The position numbers and the translations under genes were made by a program. DNA of 64,000 bases from Budorcas taxicolor (taxonomy: Eukaryota; Chordata; Mammalia; Artiodactyla; Bovidae). Position 1 is the stretch's first letter, and each line of letters opens with the position of its first letter. Shown here one piece after another: positions 9,968-20,978 of this stretch. The stretch is from contig NC_068912.1 in assembly GCF_023091745.1 (NCBI RefSeq), forward strand, positions 71,225,067 through 71,289,066. The letters run 5' to 3'. Below the pieces are notes generated by a model that saw only the letters and a program-made list of their open reading frames with translations, was not told where the DNA came from and ran no database searches.

Positions 9968-10834
9968 GACTAGATATCAGTTACAAGAAGAAAACTGTAA
10001 GAAACATAAACACATGGAAAATAAACAACATGTTTCTAAATAACCAACAGGTTACTGAAGAAATCAAAAGGGAAATCAAAAAATTTCTAGAAACAAATGA
10101 CAATGAAAATACAACTAATCAAAACCTATCAGATGCAGCAAAAGCAGTCCTAAGAGTGAAGTTTATAGCAATACAATCCTACTTCAAGAAACAAGAAAAA
10201 CATTGAAGAGACAACATAACTTTACACCTACAACAATTGGAAAAAGAAGAACAAAAAAAAAAAAAATTAGTAGAAGGAAAGATATTATAAGAACCAAGCA
10301 GAAATAAATGAAAAAGAAATGAAAGAAACAATAGTAAAGATTAATAAAACTAAAAGCTGGTTCTTTGAGAAGATAAACAAAAGTGACAAACCTTTAGCCA
10401 GACTCATCAAGAAAAAAAAGAGAAGAATCAATTCAACAAAATTAGAGATTAAAAAGGAGAGGTTACAACAGACAATGCAGAAATAGGAAGGATTATAAGA
10501 GACAATTATGAACAACTATATTGCAATAAAATGTATAACCCAGAAGAAATGAACAGATTCTTAGAAAAGTTCAGTCTTCCAAGACTGAACCAGGAAGAAA
10601 TTGAAATTATGAATAACCCAATTACAAGCACTGACACTGAAGTTGTGATGAAAAACATCTCCCCCAAAATAAAAGCCCAGGAGCAGATGGCTTCACAGGA
10701 GAATTCTATCAAACATTTAGAAAAGAGCTAATGCCTATCCTTCTAAAACTCTTTCAAAAAATTACAGAGGAAGAAACACTTCCAAACTCATTCTACAAGA
10801 CCACCATCACACTGATACCAAAACCAAAAACAAT

Positions 10835-10836
<2 letters not shown>

Positions 10837-10882
<46 letters not shown>
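10837..10882 (+). repeat. (AC)23 microsatellite inside L1 ORF2
   Basis: Twenty-three uninterrupted AC dinucleotides lie within the RT coding region, just after the TLIPKPK segment and before YRPISL-like sequence. It probably grew from an ACACAC seed after the element died. Confidence 0.95.
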
Positions 10883-10884
<2 letters not shown>

Positions 10885-12773
10885 CAGGCCAATATCACTG
10901 ATGAACATAGATGCAAAAATCCTCAACAAAATTTTAGCAAACAGAATTCAGCAACACATCAAAAAGCTCATACACCATGATCAAGTTGGGTTTATTCCAG
11001 GAATGCAAGGATTCTTCTATTTATGTAAATCATATTAACAAACTTAAGGATAAAAACCAAAGGATCATCTCAAGAGATGCAGAAAAAGCCTTTGACAAAA
11101 TTCAGCACCCATTTATGATTAAAACTCTTCAAAAAATGGGCATAGAGGAACCTACCTTAACATAATAAAGGACATATATGATAAGCCTACAGCAAACATT
11201 GTTCTTAATGATGAGAAACTGAAAGCATTTCCCCTAAGATCAGGAACAAGACAAAGGTGTCCATTTTTACAACTATTATTCAGCATAGTTCTGTAAGTCC
11301 TAGCTACAGCAATCAGAGAAGAAAAATAAATAAAAGGAATCCAGATTGGAAAAGAAGAAAAGCCCTCATTGTTTGCACATGACATGATACTATACATAGA
11401 AAACCCTAAAGATAGTGTCAGAAAATTACTAGAGCTGATCAGTGAATTTAGCAAAGTTGCAGGATAGAAAATCAATACACAGAAAACTTGCCTTTCTATA
11501 TACTAACAATGGAAAATCAGAAAGAGAAATTAAGGAATCAATCCCAATCATTTTGGCAACAAAAAAGAGTTAAATATCTAGAAATAAACTTATCTAAGGA
11601 GACAAGAGAACTGTACACAGGAATTATAAGACACTGATGAAAGAAACCAAAGATGACATTAACAGACATGAAGAGATATTCCATATTCCTGGGTAGGAAG
11701 AATCAATATTGTGAAAATGACTATACTACCAAATGCAATCTTTAGATTCTATGTGATCCCTATCAAATTATCAATTGCATTTTTCAGAGAACTAGAACAA
11801 AAAATTTCACAGTTCATATGGAAACACAAAAGACCCTGAATAGCGAAAGCAGTCTTGAGAAGAATGGAGCTGGAAGAATCAACCTTCCTGACTTCAGATT
11901 ATATTACAAAGCTACAGTCATCAAGAAAGTATGGTACTGGCACAAAAACAGAAATATAGACCAACAGAACAAGATAGAAAGCCCAGAAATAAACCCATGC
12001 ATCTATGGGTACCTTATTTTTAACAAAAGAGGCAAGAATATACAATGGGGCAAAGACAGCCTCTTCAATAAATGGTGCTGGGAAAACTGGACAGCTCCAT
12101 GTAAAAGAATGAAATTAGAACACTTCCTAACACCATACACAAAGACAAACTCAAAATGGATTAAAGACCTGAATGTAAGACCAGAAACTATAAAACTCTT
12201 AGAGGAAAACATAGGCAGAACACTCGATGACAGAAATAAAAGCATGATCCTCTATAACCCACATCCTAGACTAACAAAAATAAAACACAAAAGTAAACAA
12301 GTGGGATCTGATTAAACTTAAAAGCTTTTGTACAGCAAGGAAGCTATAAACAAGGTCAAAAGACAACCCTCAGAATGGGAGAAAATAATAGCAAATGAAA
12401 CAACTGACAAAGGGTAATTTCCAAAATATAAAAGCAGCTCATACAACTCAATACCAGGAAAACAAACAACCCAAACAAAAAGTGGGAAAAAGACCTAAAC
12501 AGACATTTCTCCAAAGAAGACATACAGATGGCTAACAAACACATGAAAAGATGCTCAACCTCCCCCATTATTAGAGAAATGTAAATTAAAACCAAAATGA
12601 GATATCACTTCACATCAGTCAGAATGGGCATCATCAAAAAGTCTACAAACAAATGCTGGAGAGGGTGTGGAGAAAAGGGAACTCTTGAACTTTTGGTGAG
12701 AAGGTAAATTGATATAGCCACTATGGAAGACAGTATGGAGATTCTTTAAAAAACTAGGAATAAAACCACCATC

Positions 12774-14146
12774 AGTTCAGTTCACTTCAGTCACTCAGTC
12801 GTGTCTGACCGTTTGCGACCCCATGAATCGCAGCACGCCAGGCCTCCCTGTCCATCACCAACTCCTGGAGTTCACTCAGACTCACATCCATCGAGTCAGT
12901 GATGCCATCCAGCCATCTCATCCTCTGTCGTCCCCTTCTCCTCCTGCCCTCAATCCCTCCCAGCATCAGAGTCTTTGCCAATGAGTCAACTCTTCGCATG
13001 AGGTGGCCAAAGTACTGGAGTTTCAGCTTTAGCATCATTCCTTCCAAAGAAATCCCAGGGCTGATCTCCTTTAGAATGGACTGGTTGGATCTCCTTGCAG
13101 TCCAAGGGACTCTCAAGAGTCTTCTCCAACACCGCAGTTCAAAAGCATCAATTCTTTGGTGCTCTGCCTTCTTCACAGTCCAACTCTCACATCCATACAT
13201 GACTACTGGAAAAACCATAGCCTTGACTAGACAGGCCTTAGTCGTCAAAGTAATGTCTCTGCTTTTGAATATGCTATCTAGGTTGGTCATAAATTTTCTT
13301 CCAAGGAGTAAGCGTCTTTTAATTTCATGGCAGCAGTCACCATCTGCAGTGATTTTGGAGCCCCCCAAAATAAAGTCTGACACTGTTTCTACTGTTTCCG
13401 CATCTATTTCTCACGAAGTGATGGGACCAGATGCCATGATCTTCGTTTTCTGAATGTTGAGCTTTAAGCCAACTTTTTCACTCTCCTCTTTCACTTTCAT
13501 CAAGAGGCTTTTTAGTTCCTCTTCACTTTCTGCCATAAGGATGTGTCATCTGCATATCTGAGGTTATTGATATTTCTCCCGGCAATCTTGATTCCAGCTT
13601 GTGTTTCTTCTAGCCCAGCGTTTCTCATGATGTAGTCTGCATATAAGTTAAATAAGCACGGTGACAATATACAGCCTTGACGTACTCCCTTTCCTATTTG
13701 AAACCAGTCTGTTGTTCCATGTCCAGTTCTAACTGTTGCTTCCTGACCTGCATACAGATTTCTCAAGAGGCAGGTCAGGTGGTCTGATATTCCCATTTCT
13801 TTCAGAATTTTCCACAGCTTATTGTGATCCACACAGTCAAAGGCTTTGGCATAGTCAATAAAGCAGAAATAAATGTTTTTCTGGAACTCTCTTGCATTTT
13901 CCATGATCCAGAGGATGTTGGCAATTTGATCTCTGGTTCCTCTGCTTTTTCTAAAACCAGCTTGAACATCAGGAAATTCATGGTTCATGTATTGCTGAAG
14001 CCTGGCTTGGAGAATTTTGAGCATTACTTTACTAGCATGTGAGATGAGTGCAATTGTGTGTTAGTTTGAGCATTCTTTGGCATTGCCTTTCTTTGGGATT
14101 GGAATGAAAACTGACCTTTTCCAGTGCTGTGGCCACTGCTGAGTTT
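12774..14146 (-). mobile_element. BovB LINE, 5'-truncated, inserted near the end of L1 ORF2
   Basis: The minus strand carries two long fragments. 13383-12787 (198 aa) covers the C-terminal region from SDFILGGSKITADGD to the AWRAAIHGVA end. 14024-13512 (170 aa) covers the RT (GFRKSRGTRDQIAN, YFCFIDYAKAFDCVDHNKL, GVRQGCILSP, NLRYADDTSL). A 2-base loss near 13540 shifts the frame between them. L1 sequence resumes at about 14147 (TATATGACCCAGCAATCCC). No clear target duplication is visible. Confidence 0.92.
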
Positions 14147-14340
14147 CCTATATGACCCAGCAATCCCAGTCCTAGGCATATACCCCGAGGAAACCAAAAC
14201 TGAAAAAGACACATGTATCCAATTGTTCCCGGAAGCACTATTTACAATAGCTAGAACATGGAAGCAACCTAGATGCCCACTGACAGATAAACGGATAAAG
14301 AAGTTGTGGTAAATATACACAATGGAATATTACTCAGCCA

Positions 14341-14835
14341 TAAGAAGGAATACATTTGATTCCGTTCTGGTGAGGTAGATGAACCTAGAACCTATTATAT
14401 ACAGTAAAGTGAGTCAGAAAGAGAAAGATAAATATTGTATTTAACACATATATATGAAATATAGAAAAATGGTTCTGAAGACTTTATTTATAGGGCAACA
14501 ATGGAGAAAGAGACATGGAGAATAGAGTTATGGAAGTGGAGAGAGAGGAGGGAGGAGAGGGTGAGATTTATGGAAAGCATAACATGGAAACTTACATTAC
14601 CATATGTAAAATAGATAGCTAATGGGAATTTGCTCTATGGCTCAGGAAAATTAAACAAGGGCTCTGTATCCACCTAGAGGGGTGAGATGAGGAGGGAGAT
14701 GGGAGGGAGGTTCAAAAGGGAGGATATATATGTATACCTATGGCTGATTCTTGTTGAGGTTTGACAGAAAACAAAATTCTGTAAAACAATTATCTTTCAA
14801 TAAAAAAAAAATAAATTAAAAAACAAAACAAAACA
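14341..14835 (+). other. L1 3' UTR, poly(A) signal and A-rich tail
   Basis: Purine-rich 3' UTR (14500-14730) ending TTGAGGTTTGACAGAAAAC ... TTTCAATAAA (signal at 14799-14804), then AAAAAAATAAATTAAAAAAC and an AAAC-rich tail that runs into the right target duplication. Confidence 0.85.
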
Positions 14836-14985
14836 AAAAACCTGTCACACATGAAATCCTGCCACCCACAGAAATGGGGCCTCTGAAGCATGATCATACA
14901 GAAACCACAGACACGGTCTATTTTAGTTGTCCCAACCTAGGAACAAGCCTCTCCCAAAGGGAGAAGAGGAACTGTTTACAGATGG

Positions 14986-15454
14986 TGTAGGGAAATATCA
15001 GTTAGCCAAGATGGTGGTGGTCAGGCTCTCTTGCCCAATGTTCTCTCAGTCATGCCCCATGTTCTGTAAACAATGATTCTGCATGGTTATGTAACAGGTT
15101 AGATCATTTATAGCACTGTGCACACACATCACGTTGTACTCACATCTGCTGAACCGGTGCTGTGCCAGCCAAGAGAGAATAAACATGTCTGCAGTTTTTC
15201 AGTTCAGTTCAGTCACTCAGTTGTGTTGGACTCCTTGTGACCCCATGGACGGTAGCATGCCAGGCTTCCCTGTCCATCACCAACTCATGGAGCTTGCTCA
15301 AACTCAAGTCCATGGAGTCGGTGATGCCATCCAACTATCTCGTCCTCTCTCATCCCCTTCTCCTGACTTGACTGCAGTTCCTCCAACTCCTTGAGAGTTT
15401 CATCCAGTTTCCCTGCTCATGCCTTGCCCTACCCTGGGTCCAATGAATAAGACA
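14986..15454 (+). mobile_element. Solo LTR (TGT...ACA) nested in ERV RNase H
   Basis: The insert begins TGTAGGGAAATATCAG and ends AATGAATAAGACA. It is bounded by GATGG (14981-14985) and GATAG (15455-15459), a 5-bp duplication with one change. It contains a polyadenylation signal AATAAA (15179-15184) and interrupts the RNase H frame. Removing the nested BovB piece leaves about 300 bp, the size of a short LTR. No internal retroviral sequence is attached, so it is a solo LTR left by recombination. Its strand is set by the AATAAA. Confidence 0.7.
15200..15367 (-). mobile_element. BovB 3'-end fragment inside the solo LTR
   Basis: Starts with the reverse-complement tail CAGTTCAGTTCAGTCACTCAG and runs to CATCCCCTTCTCCTG. 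CTGCAGTT at 15189-15196 and 15372-15379 is the likely target duplication. Confidence 0.85.
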
Positions 15455-15869
15455 GATAGGCACAGCCAACTGGATACACAGTGATCTCCCAGATCTAAGT
15501 CATAAAATTACAAAACCAACTTTTGCCCCAAAGGTAGAACTGATAGCCCTCACCTGAGCCTTAGAGCTTGGGACAGGGAAGATACTAAATGTTTGCACAG
15601 ATTCCTGATGTGCATACACCATTCTACAAGCACATAGGGTTATTTGGAAGGAAAGTGATATGCTTACTGAAGAGAATAAACAGGTGGAACATGGCTTCCA
15701 AGCAAATTGAAGCTCTTGGAAACAATACAGCTTCCAAAAAGGTGGCAGTGATTCAGTGTAGGGTCACCAAAGAGGGATGCAGAGATAATAAAGGGGAATA
15801 ATGAGGTGGAAGCAAATGCTGAAAGGGCAGCCCTAGAACCAGTAACTTGGCAACTATCCCTCATACCTC

Positions 15870-17050
15870 CAAGGGTAGATCTATCTAATACTCCCTAGCC
15901 TGTACAAAGGAAGAATTAGACAAAAAAAAATGGGCCTCCAGTAGAGGCCTAGGAGGCCATGGGTGGTTAGCTGATGATCATGGACAATATTTCTTTCCCC
16001 AACTGCAGCTTGTCAAGCCATCTGGGAGGCTCATCAAGGAACTCAGTCCAGGTGGGAATCCGTATGTAATTGGTTACTCGAGGTCATGGTAATTTCTGTC
16101 AAGAAAAGTTTAATCAATGGGATAGCTGAGACTTGCACCATGTGCACAATGAACAACCCCCAAACCAGCCTCCCCAAAGGCCCCCAGATAAGGCCCACTG
16201 AAACCAGAGAGCTATATCCTGACCAAAATTTGAAGATTGGTTTCCCTGCCTATTGGGACTACTGGGAAATTTCAGGTAATCCTTGGTCCTAGTACACACA
16301 TTTTCTAGGTGGACAGAAGCATTCTCTGCTAGAACAGAAATAGCAGCTGAAGTGGCTAAGGTGTTACTAAAAATAATAATCTTCAGGTTTGGGTTCCCAG
16401 GATCCCTGCAAAGTAATGATGATCCAGCATTTGAGTCTCAAGTGACAAAGTGGGTAACAAGTGACAAAGGGGGTAACAAGTGTCCTGGGCATAAAATGGA
16501 CCTTCCACTCAGCGCAGAGACTCCAGTTATCAGAGAAAGTAGAGAGATGCAATCAGACCTTGATACGAGTGTTAACCAAGCTATGCCAGGACACTCAAAA
16601 AAATTGGATTAAGTTGCTTCTATTGCCCTGCTCCATGGGTGGTTAGCCCCAAGGAGTAAGTTAAAGTTAAGCCCATTTGAATTCCCATAAGGTAGACCCA
16701 TTCCCCACAACCAAGAAAAGGGTAAACCAACACCATATCTCCCCTTGAAATGGAACAACTTAAGTATGCCCTCCAGGTAGGAGAAATCTTTAAACCTCTC
16801 ACAGAATATGGTAACCAGGTGCTGCTTACACCCACTGATCAGACCCTCCTCCCCTCCCAGCCAGGAGGCTGAGTAAAGCTGAAAACCTGAAAAACCAGTA
16901 GCCCTTAAGATCAGCTCACTGCTAAGTGGAATGGACCTCACTTGGTGGTTCTAACCATCCACTATGCCTAAAGTTACATGAGATCACTCCATAGGCACAT
17001 CTCACTTGAGTGAAAAGTCGCCAGAGCCCCAAGCCCCGGAGAATCAACAT
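15870..17050 (+). pseudogene. pol: ERV integrase remnant
   Basis: The zinc-binding region ends with a CxxC (TCTMCTMNNP, about 16133-16160). The core domain reads VHTFSRWTEAFSARTE and GFPGSLQSNDDPAF (16288-16435), then, in another frame after a 19-bp duplication, LGIKWTFHS and KVERCNQTL (16480-16570). The first catalytic position looks replaced by Gly and several stops are present. The C-terminal domain can be traced to about 17040 (AKWNGPHLVVLT). Confidence 0.78.
16440..16477 (+). repeat. 19-bp tandem duplication in the integrase remnant
   Basis: AAGTGACAAAGTGGGTAAC (16440-16458) is followed at once by AAGTGACAAAGGGGGTAAC (16459-16477). Nineteen is not a multiple of three, so this duplication moves the integrase core from one frame to another. 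Confidence 0.92.
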
Positions 17051-17593
17051 GGGGCAAGAGACCCCCTTGACTATGCTTGTGAACTCCACTCTAACTTACA
17101 GCTTCTGTTCTGGACAACAACAAAAGTGAGACCAGGGAAATTTAGGCCAAGGCAGTGAGCCTCAGCATCAGGGTATACTTTTGCCTACAGCGGAAAAAAA
17201 AAAAAAAAAAAAAAAACCCTGAATACCTTCATTTTCAGGAGAAAGCTGACATGTGACCATTATTCTCTTCTAATATTTGGGTCATGCATCTTAAACTGTC
17301 TGGAACCCTTTGTGTCCAAAACATTAGACAAATGGTGGTCATTCAGGGTAAATGCTCAGGGCTAAGGCCTGGGAACAATCAAACACATTTAAAAGGCAGC
17401 TGGGGAGAAGTACTGCTCCTCTCCCTGGATTATGATGATGCCTCAAGTCAGCAGAGGTAGTTACAAAAGACAGACCTGAATCCCGAGCACCTCTCAAGAA
17501 TGAGGAGCAGGACAAACAACAGAAGAAGGGTTTGTCAACCAGCAAAGCTCATTAACAATACTCTGGGAAATAAAAATAAAATCTGAGTGGTAA
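17051..17593 (+). other. ERV interval between integrase and LTR candidate; env not recognised
   Basis: I see no convincing envelope domain in these 540 bp. The stretch includes a 23-base poly(A) run (17194-17216) and purine-rich sequence before 17594. Most of env must have been lost or diverged beyond reading. Confidence 0.4.
17194..17216 (+). repeat. Poly(A) run
   Basis: Twenty-three consecutive A residues. There is no polyadenylation signal just upstream and no matching processed copy, so I treat it as a simple repeat. Confidence 0.9.
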
Positions 17594-18091
17594 AATGAAA
17601 TCTAACCTTTTCTTTTCCACTGTGTTTCATCTAGTTTCACTTGCTTGTAGGGTGCAGGGACCTTGCCCCCTGGTACTTCAGACCAGGGCTCTTAGTGCAA
17701 AGCGGACACACCCAACTGACTCTTCAATACGAAAATGTGGTGGTGAGCTGTCTGCAGAAATGCTGCACCTCTCACATTGCGATCTGGAATAAGAGCTGTG
17801 AGCAATGAGGCTGTACCAGACTTGTAAGAACTCTGCTCCCTCCCCACTGACTAGATCCTTATGAAGCCGTTGTGTCATAGCTGCACTTAAGATGCAAGGA
17901 CTCCACGCCTTCCCAGCTGACAAGACCCTGCCCATCCCCTTTCCCGGAGAGCTTGTACTCATGATTGCCAATGTGCTCTTTTCCATTCTATGATGAAAAA
18001 TAAAACTACTTCTGAAGCAAACTTGGTCTTGCTCTATTGGCTCAAAGGACACCAGCCAGAAGGCCCCTTGTCGAGACCTGATTCTCAAACA
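17594..18091 (+). mobile_element. Candidate 3' LTR of the class I ERV
   Basis: This lies where the 3' LTR should be. It starts TGAAATCTAACC, ends TTCTCAAACA, and has AATAAA at about 17998-18003 followed by a T/G-rich stretch (TTGGTCTTGCTC), as an R/U5 boundary would. No second LTR is in the window for comparison and no clear TATA box is seen. The boundaries are estimates. Confidence 0.35.
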
Positions 18092-18244
18092 CCACTTCCC
18101 CATCTATGACCTTGAAGTAACCATATCCATGGATACATGTGTGTTCCTCTTGCTTTTGTGATTCCAGCATAGACTGTTTCCCATTTACCTGTCCTTGATA
18201 CTGAAGCTGATGTAAGTAAATTGAACCTGTTCAATACAAATAAC

Positions 18245-18400
18245 TTGGAAGCTGGAGCCACTAACCTTGGCTCTAATCTCTGCATTTTATTGCCTAATTG
18301 ACTTAGTACAAAGAGTGTAAAATATCTTAAGCTGAGTTTTTTTGTTTCCTATAAAATGAGAAAGTAAAAATTCTGGGTAAATTATAATTTAGGTGCACCC
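18245..18400 (+). mobile_element. MIR SINE remnant (weak)
   Basis: GGAAGCTGGAGCCACTAACC, then GGCTCTAATCTCTGC and, further on, GTTTCCTATAAAATGAGAAAG follow the MIR order (gagcc, ctctgc, then gtttcctc-tgtaaaatg). Divergence is high. Confidence 0.45.
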
Positions 18401-18523
18401 TAGTTCCCTCATATTACTGTATATCTTTATGGTGCTGAGCAATGGCAGCAAGGCTTAATAGGCAGGTAATGCTAATGGGGCCAGTCTGTCCAGTTACTGG
18501 TAGAAAGAGCTGGCTCAGGAGTT

Positions 18524-18713
18524 TGTGTGTGTATGCTAAGTTGCTTCAGCAATGTCTAACTGTTTGTGATCCCATGGACTCCTCTGTCCATGGGATTCTC
18601 CAGAAAAAATATAGCCATTCCCTTCTCCAGGGGATTTTCCCAACCAAGGGATCAATCCCAGGTTTCCCACATTGTGGGCAGATTCTTTACCATCTGAGAC
18701 ATTTGGGAAGCCC
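18524..18713 (-). mobile_element. Bov-tA SINE
   Basis: Reverse-complement order: Bov-A body (ATGCTAAGTTGCTTCAGCAA, CCCATGGACTCC), then tRNA-like head (GGGATCAATCCCAGG, ATTCTTTACCATCTGAGACA). Confidence 0.85.
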
Positions 18714-19369
18714 AGCTCAGAAGTTCATGTCCTCATGAAAGAGGAGCCTGGGGATATAGCATCCAAGAATCCAAGGAGTGAGCATTGGTACATAGAAGAT
18801 TCTACAAATAGCTTGGTCTACAGAGATCACAAATTACCTCAGATGATGATGGGAGGTGGAATTTAATGTGTTTGTGTCCTTATGGTACATGAAGATCTAA
18901 AAGAAATTGCAAAGATGGGCTGAATTCAATTTTTCTCTTGGGTCTGGGGGTCTGGGTGGAACTGAGAGCTTTCTGCTGGGTGACAACTGGAGACTGATAT
19001 ATTGATGCCTTAGACATGCCAGTTCACAAGGGCAGAGGCATTTGCACTTTCATAATTCACTGGAGACCACATAAGGTATCCCAGAAGCTGGACTGGAGCC
19101 CCAGTAAACCTATAAAAACAAACAAACAAACAAACAAAAACACATATTCTAACAGGAATCCAGTAGTAAGTGAGAGGAAAAATAAGAAGAATAACCAAAA
19201 CAGATGGCCTTTAATGAATCTGAGCTGCTATAGAAGAAACATGAAAATGTGAACCAAATTTTTAAAATGATAATTATGAGAGCACATGGGGAGATTGCAG
19301 CAGCAGTCACTAAATATTCATGAACTTCACTATTTAACCAGTTTTGCCCAGTGGCTCATAAACAGGACT

Positions 19370-19610
19370 GATGTTTGTCATTTTTAGGCTAAGATAATAA
19401 AGAGCTAGTGAGCCACTTTCATCTTTTCCTGCCACAGTGACTTTGGTGATCACTGTTCCAAATGGCCACCCTATAAAGCAGAAGATCACTATTCCTATGC
19501 TGAGTTGCAACATGTATGAAAAAAGACAAAAATCCCCAATTACTATGGTATAAAGTCACTGAGATTTCTAAGTTTGTATATTGCCATGACATAAACTAGT
19601 GCTACTCTGA
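19370..19610 (+). mobile_element. Possible MaLR/MLT1-like LTR fragment
   Basis: The tail AAAGTCACTGAGATTTCTAAG, then ATTGCCATGACATAAACTAG resembles the conserved end of mammalian MaLR-type LTRs (gccactgagattt, then tgttac-gcagcataac). Upstream AAGAGCTAGTGAGCCACTTTC fits the same family loosely. Confidence 0.35.
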
Positions 19611-19771
19611 AAAATGTTGACACTTGTTTGCTTTTGGGCCATGTTACTACATAGTCTATTCTCTTTCTCCAAGTCGCTTAGGCACTAGGCAACCGAATAC
19701 ATAGATGATCAAGAGCTTTTAATACTTAGGATCATATGCAGGTTCTCTTGTTCTGGAATGCAAATTTTAAA

Positions 19772-19947
19772 GCATTCCTTCTCCAACTTTAATGTGTATA
19801 TGAAATAACTAAGGATCTTGTTAAGGTTCAGATTCTAATTTAATATTAATACCTCTGAGACCTCTTAGAGATTCTGAATTTCTAGCAATCTCCCAGTGAC
19901 ACTCATGCTGCTGATCAATGGGCAACACCTTGAGTAGCAAACTTTTA
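19772..19947 (-). mobile_element. MER5A-like hAT-Charlie MITE remnant
   Basis: AACTTTAATGTGTATATGAAA, GATCTTGTTAAGGTTCAGATT, GATTCTGAATTTCTAGCAAT and CACTCATGCTGCTGATCAAT appear in the order of this non-autonomous hAT-Charlie element. The terminal inverted repeats are degraded. The strand is arbitrary because the family is usually listed in the opposite sense. Confidence 0.55.
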
Positions 19948-20765
19948 AGAGGTAGATAGAAAGTTGCTGTCACCTAACCTCTCAAAAGCTTAACTATTTA
20001 GTTAAGACTTTCTGCTGTTAGAAGTCTTCAGGTGACAAGGCTTAGGCTGATTCCACTGAAGTTATCTGTGTGTGATTGGCCTCATTGTGGAGGCAATCAA
20101 TCAATTTTTTTCTCTCATCTTTCTTCTCCTTTCTCTCCACCTCCATCTTCCCCCAATCTGGCCCCAGCAGTTTTAGTAGCTGAAAGAATTTGGGAGCATG
20201 GTGGGGTGCAGTGTGACTGAGCTAGAAGCAGAGAACACTACTTATATTGTCCTCCCACCTATTGGTCTTAACATACCAGAGGTACATACTTCCATAGTAT
20301 GAAGTTCTCCAGGGCAACACCACTGGATCAAATATTTGATCTGAAGTATAAGTGATGTAGATTTTACTAACTCCAGGAGCCTATTCTAATATACTCAGCT
20401 GTTCAGCTAGAGTCGGTGAACTATTGTTAGCTCTGTGACTATGAATGGCTACAAAGTCTGGGAAAATTAGACATTCCATCAGTTGTCACCATTGCTTAGC
20501 CCTGGAGAGTTACCGTTGCTGCCGCAATGCCATTATGTGCCACATTTAACGTTTAACTTCCTCTTCTCCCATGGTAGCCATTTCATTCCTAAAACACATC
20601 CTGATTCGGGGGAAATTTGTCGCTTTTTAAAATAGATAGAACAATTTTCTCTACCACCTATCCAAAACTTAGTGTTAAGTTCAGAATTAGGAAAACAAGC
20701 ACTTTTTTTTTTTTCACTAGAATAAGCTAAGACTAAGTTATGTTGTGCATCTCTATTTTGGCTAC

Positions 20766-20978
20766 AGGCTTCCTTAGTGGCTCAGTGGTAAAGAATCTGC
20801 CTGCCTATGCAGGAGCTGCAGGAGACATGGGTTTGATCTCTGGGTTGGGAAGATACCCTGAAGAAGGAAACAGCAACCCACTCCAGTATTCTTGCCTGGG
20901 AAATTTTGTGGATAGAAGAGCCTGGTGGGCTACAGTCCATGGGGTCATGAAGGGCCAGACACCACTGAGTGACTGAGA
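20766..20978 (+). mobile_element. Bov-tA SINE
   Basis: Complete layout: head GGCTTCCTTAGTGGCTCAGTGG, B-box-like GGTTTGATCTC, body CCACTCCAGTATTCTTGCC, end CACTGAGTGACTGAG. Confidence 0.92.

Larger units (their letters stand above)
8175..14340 (+). pseudogene. L1 ORF2 remnant (endonuclease-reverse transcriptase)
   Basis: The endonuclease begins at about 8180 (ITLNVNGLSASTKRHRLAKW; LQEIHF). It is interrupted by BovB at 8597 and continues at 9697 (VGDFNTPL; FSKIDHILGHKS). The RT runs from about 10530 to 11840 (PRLNQEEIE, then ISRDAEKAFDKIQ). The expected FADD box reads FAHD at 11372-11383, so a catalytic Asp is lost. The C-terminal region runs from 11818 (FRLYYKATVIKKVWYWHKN; ESPEINPCIYG) to 14330 (YTMEYYSAI), again split by BovB at 12774-14146. 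There are many stops and frameshifts plus an (AC)n expansion. Confidence 0.88.
3605..14835 (+). mobile_element. Full-length ruminant L1 LINE inserted in ERV pol
   Basis: The element begins GAGGAACAAGATGGCGGAGG, has a long GC-rich then T-rich 5' UTR, ORF1 and ORF2 remnants, a 3' UTR with AATAAA at 14799-14804 and an A-rich tail, all between a 19-bp duplication. The span is 11.2 kb, but removing two BovB insertions (8597-9685 plus the duplicated site; 12774-14146) and two SINEs leaves a length fitting a complete L1. Both ORFs contain many stops, so it is a retrotransposition-dead fossil. Confidence 0.9.
14855..15800 (+). pseudogene. pol: ERV RNase H remnant, split by a solo LTR
   Basis: The frame before 14985 ends ELFTDG, the first RNase H acidic motif. 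After the solo LTR the domain resumes at 15455, and 15520-15800 reads PKVELIALT, ALELGTGKILNVCTDS and IWKESDMLTEENKQVEHG, an RNase H alpha-beta pattern, then KVAVIQCR. In-frame stops and an unsuitable second catalytic region show decay. Confidence 0.72.
416..18091 (+). mobile_element. Class I endogenous retrovirus remnant (gag-pro-pol, 3' LTR candidate), heavily interrupted
   Basis: Blocks of decayed retroviral coding sequence occur in the correct gag, protease, RT, RNase H, integrase order on one strand: 416-1549, 2165-2372, 2503-3033, 3226-3604, 14855-14985 and 15455-17050. The gaps are filled by BovB, CHR, Bov-tA, L1 and solo-LTR insertions. A single CCHC zinc knuckle and the integrase style point to a gammaretrovirus-like (class I) element. 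All frames carry stops and frameshifts. The 5' LTR is outside the window or lost. No convincing env is seen, since only about 540 bp separate integrase from the LTR candidate. It is non-coding today. Confidence 0.8.
18714..20765. other. Unassigned sequence with two old repeat remnants
   Basis: No gene is visible. The stretch holds a (CAAA)n run near 19118-19140, an MLT1-like and a MER5A-like fragment (listed separately) and a T run at 20706-20716. The longest open frames are under 80 codons with no family resemblance. Confidence 0.6.

Noticed and set aside
17194..17216. Poly(A) run as the tail of a processed pseudogene
   Set aside because: No polyadenylation signal and no gene-like sequence upstream; the flank reads as the end of retroviral integrase.
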